Notes under the pieces: generated by a model
Told to the model about the DNA's origin: nothing
Databases searched by the model: none
The model's input: the letters and a program-made list of their open reading frames with translations, nothing else
DNA from: Bhargavaea changchunensis
Lineage (GTDB): Bacteria > Bacillota > Bacilli > Bacillales_A > Planococcaceae
DNA: 64,000 nt
Direction: 5' to 3'
Assembly (NCBI RefSeq): GCF_042665595.1
Contig: NZ_JBHTCT010000036.1
Coordinates: 119,172-183,171 of the forward strand
Position numbers and translations under genes: made by a program
In this document: positions 1-7,821 of the stretch, in pieces
Position numbering within the stretch: the first letter of the stretch is position 1
Layout of the letters: each line of letters opens with the position of its first letter

Positions 1-2
1 AT

Positions 3-392
3 GACGCCTATGCGGAGGCACTTGAGAAAACCGAACTCTGCACACTCGGACGGAAAGACCTGCAGTCTTTCCTCTTGAAATACCCGACCATCTCGCTCCG
101 CATCATGGATGAGTTCGCCCGCCGGCTCGGCCACTCCGAAAAGCAGGCGGCGAGCTTCGCGACGGAACCCGCCGACACCCGGATCGCCATGTACCTTGCC
201 GAACTATCGGATCGGCTGAACTCCCCGACCATCAGGCTGCCGATGACGAGGAAGGACCTGGCATCGCATCTCGGCACGACGCCCGAGACGATCAGCCGCA
301 AGTTCGCGGAGTTCGAGGATGCGGGGTGGATCCGGCAGAATGGGCAGAAAGAGATAGAGATTCTTGACTTGGATGCGCTGCTGTTGGCATGA
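3..392 (+). CDS. Crp/Fnr family transcriptional regulator, 3' part
   Basis: This is the C-terminal part of a Crp/Fnr-type regulator; the frame is open to the left edge, so the N-terminal cyclic-nucleotide-like sensor domain lies outside the window. The visible part begins in the dimerisation helix (EFARRLGHSEKQAASFA) and continues into the winged HTH (LPMTRKDLASHLGTTPETISRKFAEFEDAGWI), whose recognition helix has the family pattern TPETISRKF. An internal ATG at 75 has no ribosome binding site and is not a start. The effector cannot be judged without the missing half. A strong terminator follows directly. Confidence 0.88.
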   Translation, partial: DAYAEALEKTELCTLGRKDLQSFLLKYPTISLRIMDEFARRLGHSEKQAASFATEPADTRIAMYLAELSDRLNSPTIRLPMTRKDLASHLGTTPETISRKFAEFEDAGWIRQNGQKEIEILDLDALLLA

Positions 393-427
393 AAAAGATG
401 CCGGGCCAATTGGCCTCGGCGTCTTTT
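392..427 (+). terminator. Terminator of the Crp/Fnr gene
   Basis: An inverted repeat centred on GGCCAATTGGCC with outer arms AAGATGCC and GGCGTCTT is followed by T residues. It starts at the stop codon of the regulator. Its right arm and core (404-425) recur exactly at 1130-1151 (see findings). Confidence 0.8.
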
Positions 428-447
428 CGTAAACCGATTTGATGAAC

Positions 448-954
448 CTATTTCCCCTTCCATTCTTCGCCCAATATTCCATAGACAACATGGTCTACGT
501 AATGGTCGTATAGCCACTCTGCTTGTCTAATACATCCTTCATTTACATAGTTCAATCTCTCAGGAATCGCCCTGCTTTTCTTATTGCCGACAGCTGCTCT
601 TATTTCAACCTTATTAAGACCTAATTCATCAAAAGCATAATGGGTCAATGTTTTAGCCACTGCGGTCATTATTCCATGTCCTTGAAATCCTTCTCCAAGC
701 CAATACTGGATATATGCAGTTTTATTTGCCCAATTGATGTCATTGTAGCCGGCAACTCCAACAATTTTCCCCTCAAACAAAATGACAGAAGTCAAGCTCT
801 TGTTTTCAGCAAACCCCTTTAAGCATCCTTTTATTAATTCTGTGGTATCTTCGATCTTTGTAGTAGAATCCAACCAAGGAAGCAATTTTCTCAAATGCTC
901 TCTTTACCTATCTGTTAATTCGAATATGCTTTCGCTATCTCTTAGATTTCTCCC
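448..954 (-). pseudogene. RimL/YdaF-like GNAT acetyltransferase, broken in its 5' part
   Basis: The readable product resembles ribosomal-protein-serine/RimJ-RimL type N-acetyltransferases (GNAT fold): LRKLLPWLDST near the start, the acetyl-CoA loop region WLGEGFQGHGIM, and a typical end GCIRQAEWLYDHYVDHVVYG. Family members start about 35 residues earlier. In the same frame upstream one can read SESIFELTDR, then TAA at 904-906 exactly where the family has Asn in TDRNREHLRK, then a further stop at 955-957. A TTG at 892-894 could start a 148-residue product lacking the first strand, but it has no clear ribosome binding site. I call it a decayed gene. It is AT-rich relative to its neighbours and lies between two near-identical terminators, which suggests acquisition. 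Confidence 0.7.
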
Positions 955-1118
955 TCATATATGTGATGGGTGATGGCGCTATTAACTCTCTTTTGTATTT
1001 TTTAGGTCGTGTCATATTTGTATTCGGCGAATGCAGTCGGTTTCCTTCTAGGTCATAGATGATTGCTTCATTCCCTAAGATGGACAACTGCATCAGATGG
1101 TGTTGCTGGTGACTTGAA

Positions 1119-1153
1119 CAAAGACGCCTGGCCAATTGGCCTCGGCGTCTTTG
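1119..1153. terminator. Second copy of the Crp/Fnr-type terminator
   Basis: This hairpin has arms CAAAGACGCC and GGCGTCTTTG around GGCCAATTGGCC. Its core and right arm match 404-425 base for base. It now lies between the broken acetyltransferase and the helicase 3' end, with no adjacent gene that obviously needs it on the + strand. The gap from 955 to the helicase stop holds only this hairpin and the repeat element that follows; I see no convincing coding sequence there. Confidence 0.7.
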
Positions 1154-1154
1154 T

Positions 1155-1302
1155 TGTGGAGAACTCTTGGCGACTTCACGAAACAGCCTGTGGATAAGCG
1201 GGTTATCCCCGGATCCACGTGCAAAAGTCGGATTTTTCTGTGGAGGAGGGGGAAAACCCGGTGATTCGGGCCGTGCAGACATCCGGACACCCGTGGATAA
1301 CT
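1155..1302. repeat. ~148-bp intergenic repeat element, copy 1
   Basis: This segment aligns almost without gaps with 7484-7632. Shared blocks are TGTGGAGAACT at the left end, a TGTGGATA word, GGGTTATCCCCGGAT, CTGTGGAGG and CGTGGATAACT at the right end. TGTGGATAA and GTTATCC are the two orientations of a DnaA-box-like word (consensus TTATCCACA), and GGATAA with GTTATCC form a short inverted repeat. The right end abuts the stop codon of the helicase. Function is unknown. Confidence 0.75.
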
Positions 1303-3861
1303 TTAACGCCATCCGCTGATGCGCTCGGGTTCCGGGACGAATTCCGAGGACAGCGCACGCATCCTTGCCTCAAGCAGCCGGCGGCGGCCTTCAGGTGTCC
1401 TCGTATAGATCAGATCGGCCCGGCCGACACGCTTTTTCCATTCTTCCAGGAAGATTTCCACGGTCTCCTTTTTACGCCCCAGTTCCTCCGGCACGGCATG
1501 GATGTCGGTCCGCTTTCCGAATCCGCGCGAGCGCCGCACAATCAGGTATCGCGGGTTCTCAATCGGTCCGAGCAGTTCGGCGAGTGCGTTCATGAACCGG
1601 GTCTTTTCATGGGTCGTGCCTACCGTGAGCCAGCATGTGTAATAGCCCTGCCCGTCATCAGTGACCCGGATGGCATCCTCTTCTATCGGCTCGGCCAACA
1701 TCCCGCTCCGGTGCATCGCGGCATACAGCGCTTCCGCGATCTCCTTCAGGCTCGATTCGACAGAGGGATGCCGCATGTACAGTCGGCCAGCACGCCAGAA
1801 GGAAGGCGCGGCGACCGCAAGCCCGGCAAGCCCGCCCCAAAGAGTGGATTCACCGAACGGCGTGTCGGTCAGCTGGCGAATCCAGCCGCCCGCGTCCCAC
1901 GCCGCACCGGCCGCAGTGAATCCGGCCACATATAAAAGCCCCTTCAGCGTATTGTCGAGATAAAATGGCCTCGGGACGGAGCGGCGCGGCAGGACCGCCT
2001 CCTCCACCATCCGGTTGCCGGAATCGACAGCTCGCATCCACCGCTCCCGGAGCGATTCCCGCGAGCAGGCCCGTCGCTCCATTTCCGCGTTCAGCCGGTC
2101 GATCTCCTCCATTGAAAAAGGAGGCTCCCCGACCGCGAGCCGTCCGATGCCCGTCTCGATTATATCCCGCTCCGCCCCCGGCCCCGCAAGCGAACGGAAC
2201 CGGCGGACGAGCGACCGCCAGTCATCGCCGCCGTCTTCCGCGTCGCGGTCGACAGTGACCAAATGCCAGATCGACGCCGTCTTGTCCCGGTCAGCCGGGT
2301 TGCGGCGGATCGCCCGGCCGCGCATCTGATTGGACAGCATGTACGAACCGACATAGGACGCCATGATGAGCGAGTTCACACATGGCGCGTCCCAGCCCTC
2401 GCCGAGGAGAGCCGCCGTCCCGGTGAGCACATCGATTTCGCCTTTTTCAAGAAGCTCTGTGACAGCCGCGACCATTCCCTGCCGGTTCGCATCGTTCACG
2501 GGGATCCGCACGAACGACGGATCATGCGGGAGCGGCACCGCCCCCTCCAGCCTCGACGCTGCCGTTGCCGGCACGACCGCAATCGAGCCTGTAAGAATGG
2601 CCGGCTTCACCTGGTCACTCAACGTCCGCCGCAGCATCTCGAACACCGGAACCGCGCCGATCCGGGTCAGCGGCTTTTCATCTCCGGGCGCAGACGGCAT
2701 GTCATCCGCCCGTATGTAATCGGTCAGGATGACCATACGCAACCGATCACCTAATATCTCTCTTTCAAGACGAACGGTCTCCGCAACTGCCTTAAGTTTC
2801 GATTGGCTCTGGACAAGCGCGCGGCTGATCGCCGGCGTGGACGTCAGGTAAACGGCGCGCCGGTGGATGACCCCGATCCGGGACAGCTTTTTACGCAGAC
2901 GTTTGACCGTTTCCTCCTCTTCGTCCCCCAGCCGGAACAAAAGACCCGTGAGCAGCTCTTCCATCCAGCTCCGGTCAAGTGCCGGCATCGTCTCCTCCGG
3001 CATGCCGATCAGAGGCAGCGCTTCCCGGTACGCCTCCGAACCGCTTTCCTTCAATACCATCAGCATCGCCGAAAACACCGCCGGCATCCCGAGGATCTCC
3101 TCGACATGGGCCCCCGTCTTAGCGATCCACCGGTGCTGCTCGAGATAGCGGATGAATTCCCCGTCTTCCCGCAGCTCATCCAGGAATTCATCCGTCCGTT
3201 CCCGGAACGCCAAAATATCAGAGAGCTCTCCGGCCGATGGAACCGTGAAGCGGATATAATCCTGATGCGGACACAGGTCGCCCGCCTTCACGAGCGAGGC
3301 AACCGGGATTTCGAGATCGATCGGTCCGCACAGCGAAACGTACCGCTGCCATCCGGCCGGCGACTCGTCATAAGGAGGCGTCGCGGTCAGGGCGACAACC
3401 ACCGGGTTTCCGATCCCCTCTTTAATATCCATCATCGTTTTCCACCAGGAAGTCCGAAGGTGATGCGCCTCGTCCAACACAATCGTGCCTAAACCTTCGG
3501 CGAGCAGCGGCCCTTCCCCGCCAGATTTGAACAGCGCGTGAAGCGACTGGTACGTTGTCACCGTCACAAATGCCGGCGACGAAAGATCAGACGACAGCCA
3601 GTCCGGCCGAACGCCCTCCAGGAACAGTCCGGTGAGCCGGTCCGTCCACTGCTCCCTGAGCGCAATCGTCGGAGCGACAATCAGCGTCCGCCTGCCGATC
3701 CGCCGCATCACCTCCAGCCCCAGCACCGTCTTCCCCGAACCCGGCGGCGCGACCAGATGGAGATGCCCATTTTCCAGGTGCTGATCAAGCTCCGACAACA
3801 CCTCTTCCTGATAAGACCGCCAAGGATGGCAGAACCTCATCGCCACCGGAAACTTCTCCAT
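1303..3861 (-). CDS. DEAD/DEAH-box SF2 helicase with C-terminal hydrophobic segments
   Basis: An 852-residue superfamily II helicase of the type III restriction R-subunit-like group. Motif I is APPGSGKT (about 38-45), motif II LDEAHH (129-134), motif III ALTATPP, with GEGWDAP and QMRGRAIRRN as motifs V and VI, so both RecA-like lobes look intact. After the helicase core there are hydrophobic stretches (LLYVAGFTAAGAAW and GGLAGLAVAAPSFW, roughly residues 620-680), which is odd for a DNA helicase and suggests membrane association or a buried hairpin. ATG at 3861 has GGAGGAGG about 8 bases upstream. It stands alone, with no nuclease or methylase partner. A repair or defence role is possible but not shown. 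Confidence 0.85.
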   Translation of the reverse strand: MEKFPVAMRFCHPWRSYQEEVLSELDQHLENGHLHLVAPPGSGKTVLGLEVMRRIGRRTLIVAPTIALREQWTDRLTGLFLEGVRPDWLSSDLSSPAFVTVTTYQSLHALFKSGGEGPLLAEGLGTIVLDEAHHLRTSWWKTMMDIKEGIGNPVVVALTATPPYDESPAGWQRYVSLCGPIDLEIPVASLVKAGDLCPHQDYIRFTVPSAGELSDILAFRERTDEFLDELREDGEFIRYLEQHRWIAKTGAHVEEILGMPAVFSAMLMVLKESGSEAYREALPLIGMPEETMPALDRSWMEELLTGLLFRLGDEEEETVKRLRKKLSRIGVIHRRAVYLTSTPAISRALVQSQSKLKAVAETVRLEREILGDRLRMVILTDYIRADDMPSAPGDEKPLTRIGAVPVFEMLRRTLSDQVKPAILTGSIAVVPATAASRLEGAVPLPHDPSFVRIPVNDANRQGMVAAVTELLEKGEIDVLTGTAALLGEGWDAPCVNSLIMASYVGSYMLSNQMRGRAIRRNPADRDKTASIWHLVTVDRDAEDGGDDWRSLVRRFRSLAGPGAERDIIETGIGRLAVGEPPFSMEEIDRLNAEMERRACSRESLRERWMRAVDSGNRMVEEAVLPRRSVPRPFYLDNTLKGLLYVAGFTAAGAAWDAGGWIRQLTDTPFGESTLWGGLAGLAVAAPSFWRAGRLYMRHPSVESSLKEIAEALYAAMHRSGMLAEPIEEDAIRVTDDGQGYYTCWLTVGTTHEKTRFMNALAELLGPIENPRYLIVRRSRGFGKRTDIHAVPEELGRKKETVEIFLEEWKKRVGRADLIYTRTPEGRRRLLEARMRALSSEFVPEPERISGWR

Positions 3862-3920
3862 CTGATTACCTCCTCCCGCCTTCCGCCAGGCATTATTCTT
3901 ATTCTTCTCCTTATCCTATC

Positions 3921-3950
3921 AAACCCGCAGGGAGGTGTCCCTGCGGGTTT
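3921..3950. terminator. Hairpin nearly identical to the terminator at 4780
   Basis: A 30-base hairpin with arms AAACCCGCAGGGA and TCCCTGCGGGTTT. It matches the hairpin at 4780-4809 at 28 of 30 positions. It lies upstream of the helicase gene and of the divergent small membrane protein gene, where no transcript is expected to end. Confidence 0.65.
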
Positions 3951-4065
3951 AAAATTCAATTTTCTTCAGTATAATAAAATGAAATAGATAAAATTGGGAT
4001 TTTAATTGCTTTAGTCAGAGCGGATTCAAAAGTTAATCTTCTAGATAAAGGGGGGCATTGTTAAC

Positions 4066-4281
4066 ATGGAACATAACAAAAAGACGGGTTGGACCTATAA
4101 TTGGATATATACTTTAGTTGCTTTAGGTGCATTGGGAGTGGTTGCAATCTTGAACTTTTTAGTTGGCCCATCAATGTTTCTCCCTCAAACCGCATCATTT
4201 GTACTAGCACTTGCAATTACTTTCCCTATCAATGTGGCTATTAATTTATATAGATATATAAGAAACAAAAAGGCTTCTTAA
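4066..4281 (+). CDS. Small two-helix membrane protein
   Basis: A 71-residue protein with two predicted transmembrane segments (WIYTLVALGALGVVAILNFLV and FVLALAITFPINVAINLY) and a basic C-terminus (RYIRNKKAS). ATG at 4066 follows AAAGGGGGG. I recognise no family. It shares low G+C and a probable transcript with the VOC gene downstream, and both lie between near-identical hairpins, so they look like one acquired cassette. Confidence 0.65.
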   Translation: MEHNKKTGWTYNWIYTLVALGALGVVAILNFLVGPSMFLPQTASFVLALAITFPINVAINLYRYIRNKKAS

Positions 4282-4376
4282 AGCCGATTACAGGAAATTT
4301 ATCGTTCCGTTAAAGGAACAAAGTATATAGAAATGGAACTAATTTAATATGCCGATTGAAAAAAGGAGCGAAGGCT

Positions 4377-4748
4377 ATGCGCCAATCATTTATTGAACAA
4401 GTACATTACATTAGAATTCCTGTAAAAGATTTAAAACTGTCCGCACGATGGTATAGGGATGTATTAGGGCTCCAGTTACTAGACACTACGGATGAACGTG
4501 CAATCATTAAAGTAAATGAAGGACATTTCTTGCTGATCTTAGTTCCTACCGAAGATGAAACATATGCACACTTTACAATTGACCATGAACCAGAATTCAG
4601 CATCGGCTTTACAAGTCCGGAATTATCCAACTTTCATCAACACTTAATTGATCATCAAGTTAAGGTCGAAGATATTAAAGAGGATAACGGCCATGCCTTC
4701 TTCCACTTTTATGACCCCAATGGAAATAAACTTCAAGTACACTGGTAA
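4377..4748 (+). CDS. VOC (glyoxalase/bleomycin-resistance fold) protein
   Basis: A 123-residue single-chain VOC protein with two beta-alpha-beta-beta-beta modules: HYIRIPVKDLKLSARWYRDVLGLQLL at the start and HAFFHFYDPNGNKLQVHW at the end. The usual metal ligands (first His, Glu before the C-terminus) are only partly kept, so the reaction is uncertain. I place the start at ATG 4377, which has AAGGAG at suitable spacing; a TTG at 4356 is less likely. It is probably co-transcribed with the small membrane protein upstream. Confidence 0.82.
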   Translation: MRQSFIEQVHYIRIPVKDLKLSARWYRDVLGLQLLDTTDERAIIKVNEGHFLLILVPTEDETYAHFTIDHEPEFSIGFTSPELSNFHQHLIDHQVKVEDIKEDNGHAFFHFYDPNGNKLQVHW

Positions 4749-4779
4749 TGGGTCCAAGGCGGCCTGAGCAATAGGCGAT

Positions 4780-4814
4780 AAACCCGCAGGAAGGAGTCCC
4801 TGCGGGTTTCTTTT
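4780..4814. terminator. Bidirectional terminator between VOC and immunity genes
   Basis: A 30-base hairpin (arms AAACCCGCAGG and CCTGCGGGTTT) followed by CTTTT on the + strand. It serves the VOC gene and can also serve the YezG-type gene converging on it. A 28/30 copy lies at 3921-3950. Confidence 0.85.
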
Positions 4815-4817
4815 CAC

Positions 4818-5288
4818 TTAGTTATCTTGGCTTTTCACTTCTTCAAACCATGCATCAAAAATATGGTCCGGAAGCAACTCTTCACTATTTGAATACACCA
4901 GATCATAGCGATATTTCCCGCTAAGTTTGTTTTGTTTCGCATTATAATGCAGCTTGATTTCTGTTGGCATTTCCCGATTATATTCTTCGCATTTTTTTCG
5001 TATCTCTTTTAAGTTCTTAATGCCGATTTTCAGTATTGCCAACTGCCTGTTATCAGAAACATCATACTCATGTGTTTGTAAATTACCTGTTTGTTGAACA
5101 GTCTGATTTAATTGATGTTTGTGGACAACCTGCCCATTAACCTTATAGAAAACATCAAAAGCATACATGTTAGGTTCAAACGAGCCATAGATATATATTT
5201 CATCTGCTTGATGATCTGCATATTCCATACAAACTGCAACCATATCGGTCTGTGCTTCAGAAAAGTAATCCTCAAATGTCTTGCCCAC
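4818..5288 (-). CDS. YezG-family (DUF600) immunity protein
   Basis: A 156-residue acidic cytoplasmic protein with the YezG/DUF600 pattern (MEYADHQADEIYIYGSFEP; VFYKVNGQVVHKHQLN; YNREMPTEIKLHYN; LVYSNSEELLPDHIFDAWFEEV). In Bacillus such proteins neutralise LXG-type nuclease toxins by direct binding. It is the last gene of the toxin operon, 15 bases after the SMI1-type gene. Since the toxin here already has an SMI1 immunity gene next to it, this is more likely an orphan immunity gene against a rival's toxin. That is inference. Confidence 0.8.
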   Translation of the reverse strand: MGKTFEDYFSEAQTDMVAVCMEYADHQADEIYIYGSFEPNMYAFDVFYKVNGQVVHKHQLNQTVQQTGNLQTHEYDVSDNRQLAILKIGIKNLKEIRKKCEEYNREMPTEIKLHYNAKQNKLSGKYRYDLVYSNSEELLPDHIFDAWFEEVKSQDN

Positions 5289-5303
5289 TAATATCTCCCC
5301 GTT

Positions 5304-5744
5304 TTATATGAGTTGTTTTATGAAAGAACTGAAACTATCTGCAATCCAATAGGTGTTCTCTTCATCTGTAGACTCATCAAATTGATAAGAGTCATCCCAG
5401 TAATAAACGCCCTCAAATTCGCCCTCGCAAATCAGAACAATGAACCCCTGCATCAAGTCGTCACCGATGATCATCGCATGTTCCAGTAAATCATCCTCAA
5501 ATTTGTTCATCCAGGTTTCAATGTCGGATGTTCTACTACCAGTTTGCAACCCATACAACACGTCAACATGAATATAGGCAGAGATGTCCTTTATAAAAAC
5601 TTTGTTCTCATCATTTTTTTCTATAACGCCACCATTGAATTCCTTCAAAAATTCCACATAATCATATGGCAGTTTTACTTCATACTGTTTTTCAATTTTA
5701 GTGATTTCCTGCAGCGTTGCACTACCGAACTTTTGAATAGTCAT
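5304..5744 (-). CDS. SMI1/KNR4-family immunity protein
   Basis: A 146-residue SMI1/KNR4-fold protein: ITKIEKQYEVKLPYDYVEFLKEFNGG is the family hallmark, followed by DVLYGLQTGSRTSDIETW and an acidic C-terminal half with YYWDDSYQF. Start ATG 5744 (MTIQKFG) follows AAGGAG; upstream in-frame codons are inside the toxin gene and lack a ribosome binding site. The gene begins 11 bases after the toxin stop, the usual toxin-immunity order, so it is the probable cognate antitoxin of the WHH nuclease. Confidence 0.85.
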   Translation of the reverse strand: MTIQKFGSATLQEITKIEKQYEVKLPYDYVEFLKEFNGGVIEKNDENKVFIKDISAYIHVDVLYGLQTGSRTSDIETWMNKFEDDLLEHAMIIGDDLMQGFIVLICEGEFEGVYYWDDSYQFDESTDEENTYWIADSFSSFIKQLI

Positions 5745-5754
5745 ATTAATCTCC

Positions 5755-7281
5755 TTAATTTCGTTTTTTGAGAGCCATGCCGCCTCTATGGGTATATTCT
5801 TTGTGAATTTCCTTATTAATCTCTTGCATGGTTTTGCCATCTTGATGATGGTGCCAAGTATTATTTTTCGCATCTCTAGGGCCATTTGGTGCCAACTCAT
5901 CAGCTCTTTTGAAATCGGTATTATAGTTTTCAAATCTTCCTATATTAACCTCTTGTTTTACAAATCCAGCCTCTTTAAAGTCGGGAAATCCATTAGGATA
6001 TCTGACAAAGTGGCCATCAGGATGCTGATAAATCCATGTTCCATTTTTATCAATATACACACGCCCACCTTTCTCTATCCACTTCCTTGGATTAGGTGAA
6101 TTCTTGGGTTTAGTTAATAATTCCTCTTTGGATACAGCATCTGGTTGATCATATTTTTTCTCAATCCCTTTTATTTTTCCGGTCATAGCAGTACTATTTA
6201 TACCTTTACCAGCTCGTCCCATTCCATCTGCCGCATTGCTAATCCCCAAAATTTCCCCACCCAATTTAATACCTTTAATCAGCTTTCCTACAGGCAAAAG
6301 AGAAGCGCCTGCAAGAACTTTTTCTCCACTTGATGTTTCGGGATCTGTAAGAGTCTCTAAATCTTCAAGAAACAAAAAGTCCATAATGCCTTTCCCAACG
6401 CTCATCGCGCCTTCCCCGGCTTCTTCTAAGAATTGCCCGACGCTATTTTCTCTAATTCCCTCTTCATCTTTATGTGGTATAGCTTCTGAAAGATTGTATG
6501 TATTTGTCTCACCTGCTATGGCCAAAGGTACAGGATAGGAGTTTGCTCCGGATACCGTGTTGGGACGATTCAATCCTGCCATATTAGAAAGTCCTCCAAC
6601 AGATGCGTCATGCGCAGTGAAGGAAAGTCGCAGCGGATGCCGGGCCGTGACTGCTTTCCATGAATCTGTAGGAAAATCGACGCCTGTCAATCCCTCTGCC
6701 ATCATACTCTCTACATCAATGATCCACTGCTCCATCTTCTTCAAATCTATGGCAACAGGAGATAAAGCCGCAGTCTGGCTTTGGTCGAATTCCATCAGTC
6801 CTTCAATAGTAGAGTCGCGCTGTCTCTCCGAGGATCTGACACCTTCCTGCACTTCACTGTCATCGAGATGAGGAAGTGATACAATATCTGCAACACTCTC
6901 CATGATGCTGTTCGTCTCATCTGTCAGCGTTCCTGTAATCCCACGAATCTCCTCTAACCCCGCCTGGACTTCCCCTTCGAGAAATTCCTGCCTGATGTTT
7001 CCCATCCGGTCCGGCTCGAATGAATCCAGTGCTTCTCCGATACGCCGGAGAGTATCAGCGAAACGGCTTTTAAAACTTATAAAGGAATCCAACAGCGGCA
7101 AATGACATTCCTGGTAAAACGAGCGAATGGCGTTGCCGCCTTCTCCCTTTAAAGCATCCTCCAACATGACAAGTTCTTCCACCGCCTGTTTAATTGTCTG
7201 TACCTCTTCTTCCAGGCGGTTCAACTTCTCTATATTCCGATGTAGCCCCTCATGAAATTGCTGTACATCCAATACCTTCAC
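5755..7281 (-). CDS. LXG-domain polymorphic toxin with HNH/Endo VII WHH nuclease tip
   Basis: A 508-residue contact-dependent toxin probably exported by a type VII (ESX/Yuk) system. The N-terminus is an LXG helical domain (MKVLDVQQFHEGLHRNIEKL... to about residue 200), followed by a linker, a pre-toxin-like segment (ETSSGEKVLAGASLLPVGKLIKGIKLG, near 325-350) and a C-terminal nuclease with WHHHQDGKTMQEINKEIH, the WHH variant of the HNH/endonuclease VII group. The start is GTG 7281 preceded by GGGAG. No EsxA-like partner or secretion gene is in the window. AT-rich composition against its surroundings indicates transfer of the whole toxin-immunity cluster. Confidence 0.85.
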   Translation of the reverse strand: MKVLDVQQFHEGLHRNIEKLNRLEEEVQTIKQAVEELVMLEDALKGEGGNAIRSFYQECHLPLLDSFISFKSRFADTLRRIGEALDSFEPDRMGNIRQEFLEGEVQAGLEEIRGITGTLTDETNSIMESVADIVSLPHLDDSEVQEGVRSSERQRDSTIEGLMEFDQSQTAALSPVAIDLKKMEQWIIDVESMMAEGLTGVDFPTDSWKAVTARHPLRLSFTAHDASVGGLSNMAGLNRPNTVSGANSYPVPLAIAGETNTYNLSEAIPHKDEEGIRENSVGQFLEEAGEGAMSVGKGIMDFLFLEDLETLTDPETSSGEKVLAGASLLPVGKLIKGIKLGGEILGISNAADGMGRAGKGINSTAMTGKIKGIEKKYDQPDAVSKEELLTKPKNSPNPRKWIEKGGRVYIDKNGTWIYQHPDGHFVRYPNGFPDFKEAGFVKQEVNIGRFENYNTDFKRADELAPNGPRDAKNNTWHHHQDGKTMQEINKEIHKEYTHRGGMALKKRN

Positions 7282-7821
7282 TGATTCACACTCCCGGAAA
7301 CGGAAATCTCTATTGTCATTAATTCTCTCAGAAATTCCCTGTTTCTCTAATCGGACAAAAGTCTGTATTCAATCTTGAGTAAATAGGAAAGCTGTTACAC
7401 CTTACTGGCACTAACTACCCACGAGTCTTGGAAATGATGCCCTAGAAAATTAAAACTAGGAGAACCTTTGATTTCCAACTCCTGTGGAGAACTTCTTCCT
7501 ACTCCTATAAAACGCTTGTGGATATCCGGGTTATCCCCGGATTTCTCGCCGAAATCAGATTTTGGCTGTGGAGGTTGGGGATATGTTCGGGGATAAGGGA
7601 GGGGCAGGTATCCTGGCACACGTGGATAACTGAAGAAAACTTGCAGTTTCGCAAGCAAACTTTATGGATTCGTACTCGAAACCCTCAGCCGGCCCCCTTT
7701 TTCCTAATCAAACTTCACGGATTCATACGCAAACCCACCGTCGCTCCCCTCTAAAATCCCTTCTCCCCTTCCTTCACTCTCGTGATATATTAAAAGAATG
7801 AAATCACGGGGAGGGTCGGCC
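7282..7821. other. Gene-free stretch upstream of the toxin operon
   Basis: About 540 bases without a supportable gene. It holds the toxin operon's upstream region, the second copy of the 148-bp repeat (7484-7632), and an imperfect 28-base direct repeat starting with AAACTT at 7658 and 7711 (AAACTTTATGGATTCGTAC and AAACTTCACGGATTCATAC). The open frame across 7395-7658 is a by-product of the repeat element. Confidence 0.6.
7484..7632. repeat. ~148-bp intergenic repeat element, copy 2
   Basis: Diverged copy of 1155-1302 in the same orientation, with the same ends (TGTGGAGAACTT and CGTGGATAACT) and the central GGGTTATCCCCGGAT. It lacks terminal inverted repeats and encodes nothing recognisable. 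Confidence 0.75.

Noticed and set aside
1155..1302. Chromosomal or plasmid replication origin (DnaA-box-like words)
   Set aside because: No dnaA, dnaN or rep gene and no AT-rich unwinding region adjoin; a second copy exists 6 kb away.
935..1312. 125-codon frame running across the terminator and repeat element
   Set aside because: It spans a terminator hairpin and a repeated intergenic element; the matching frame at 7395-7658 is open for the same reason.
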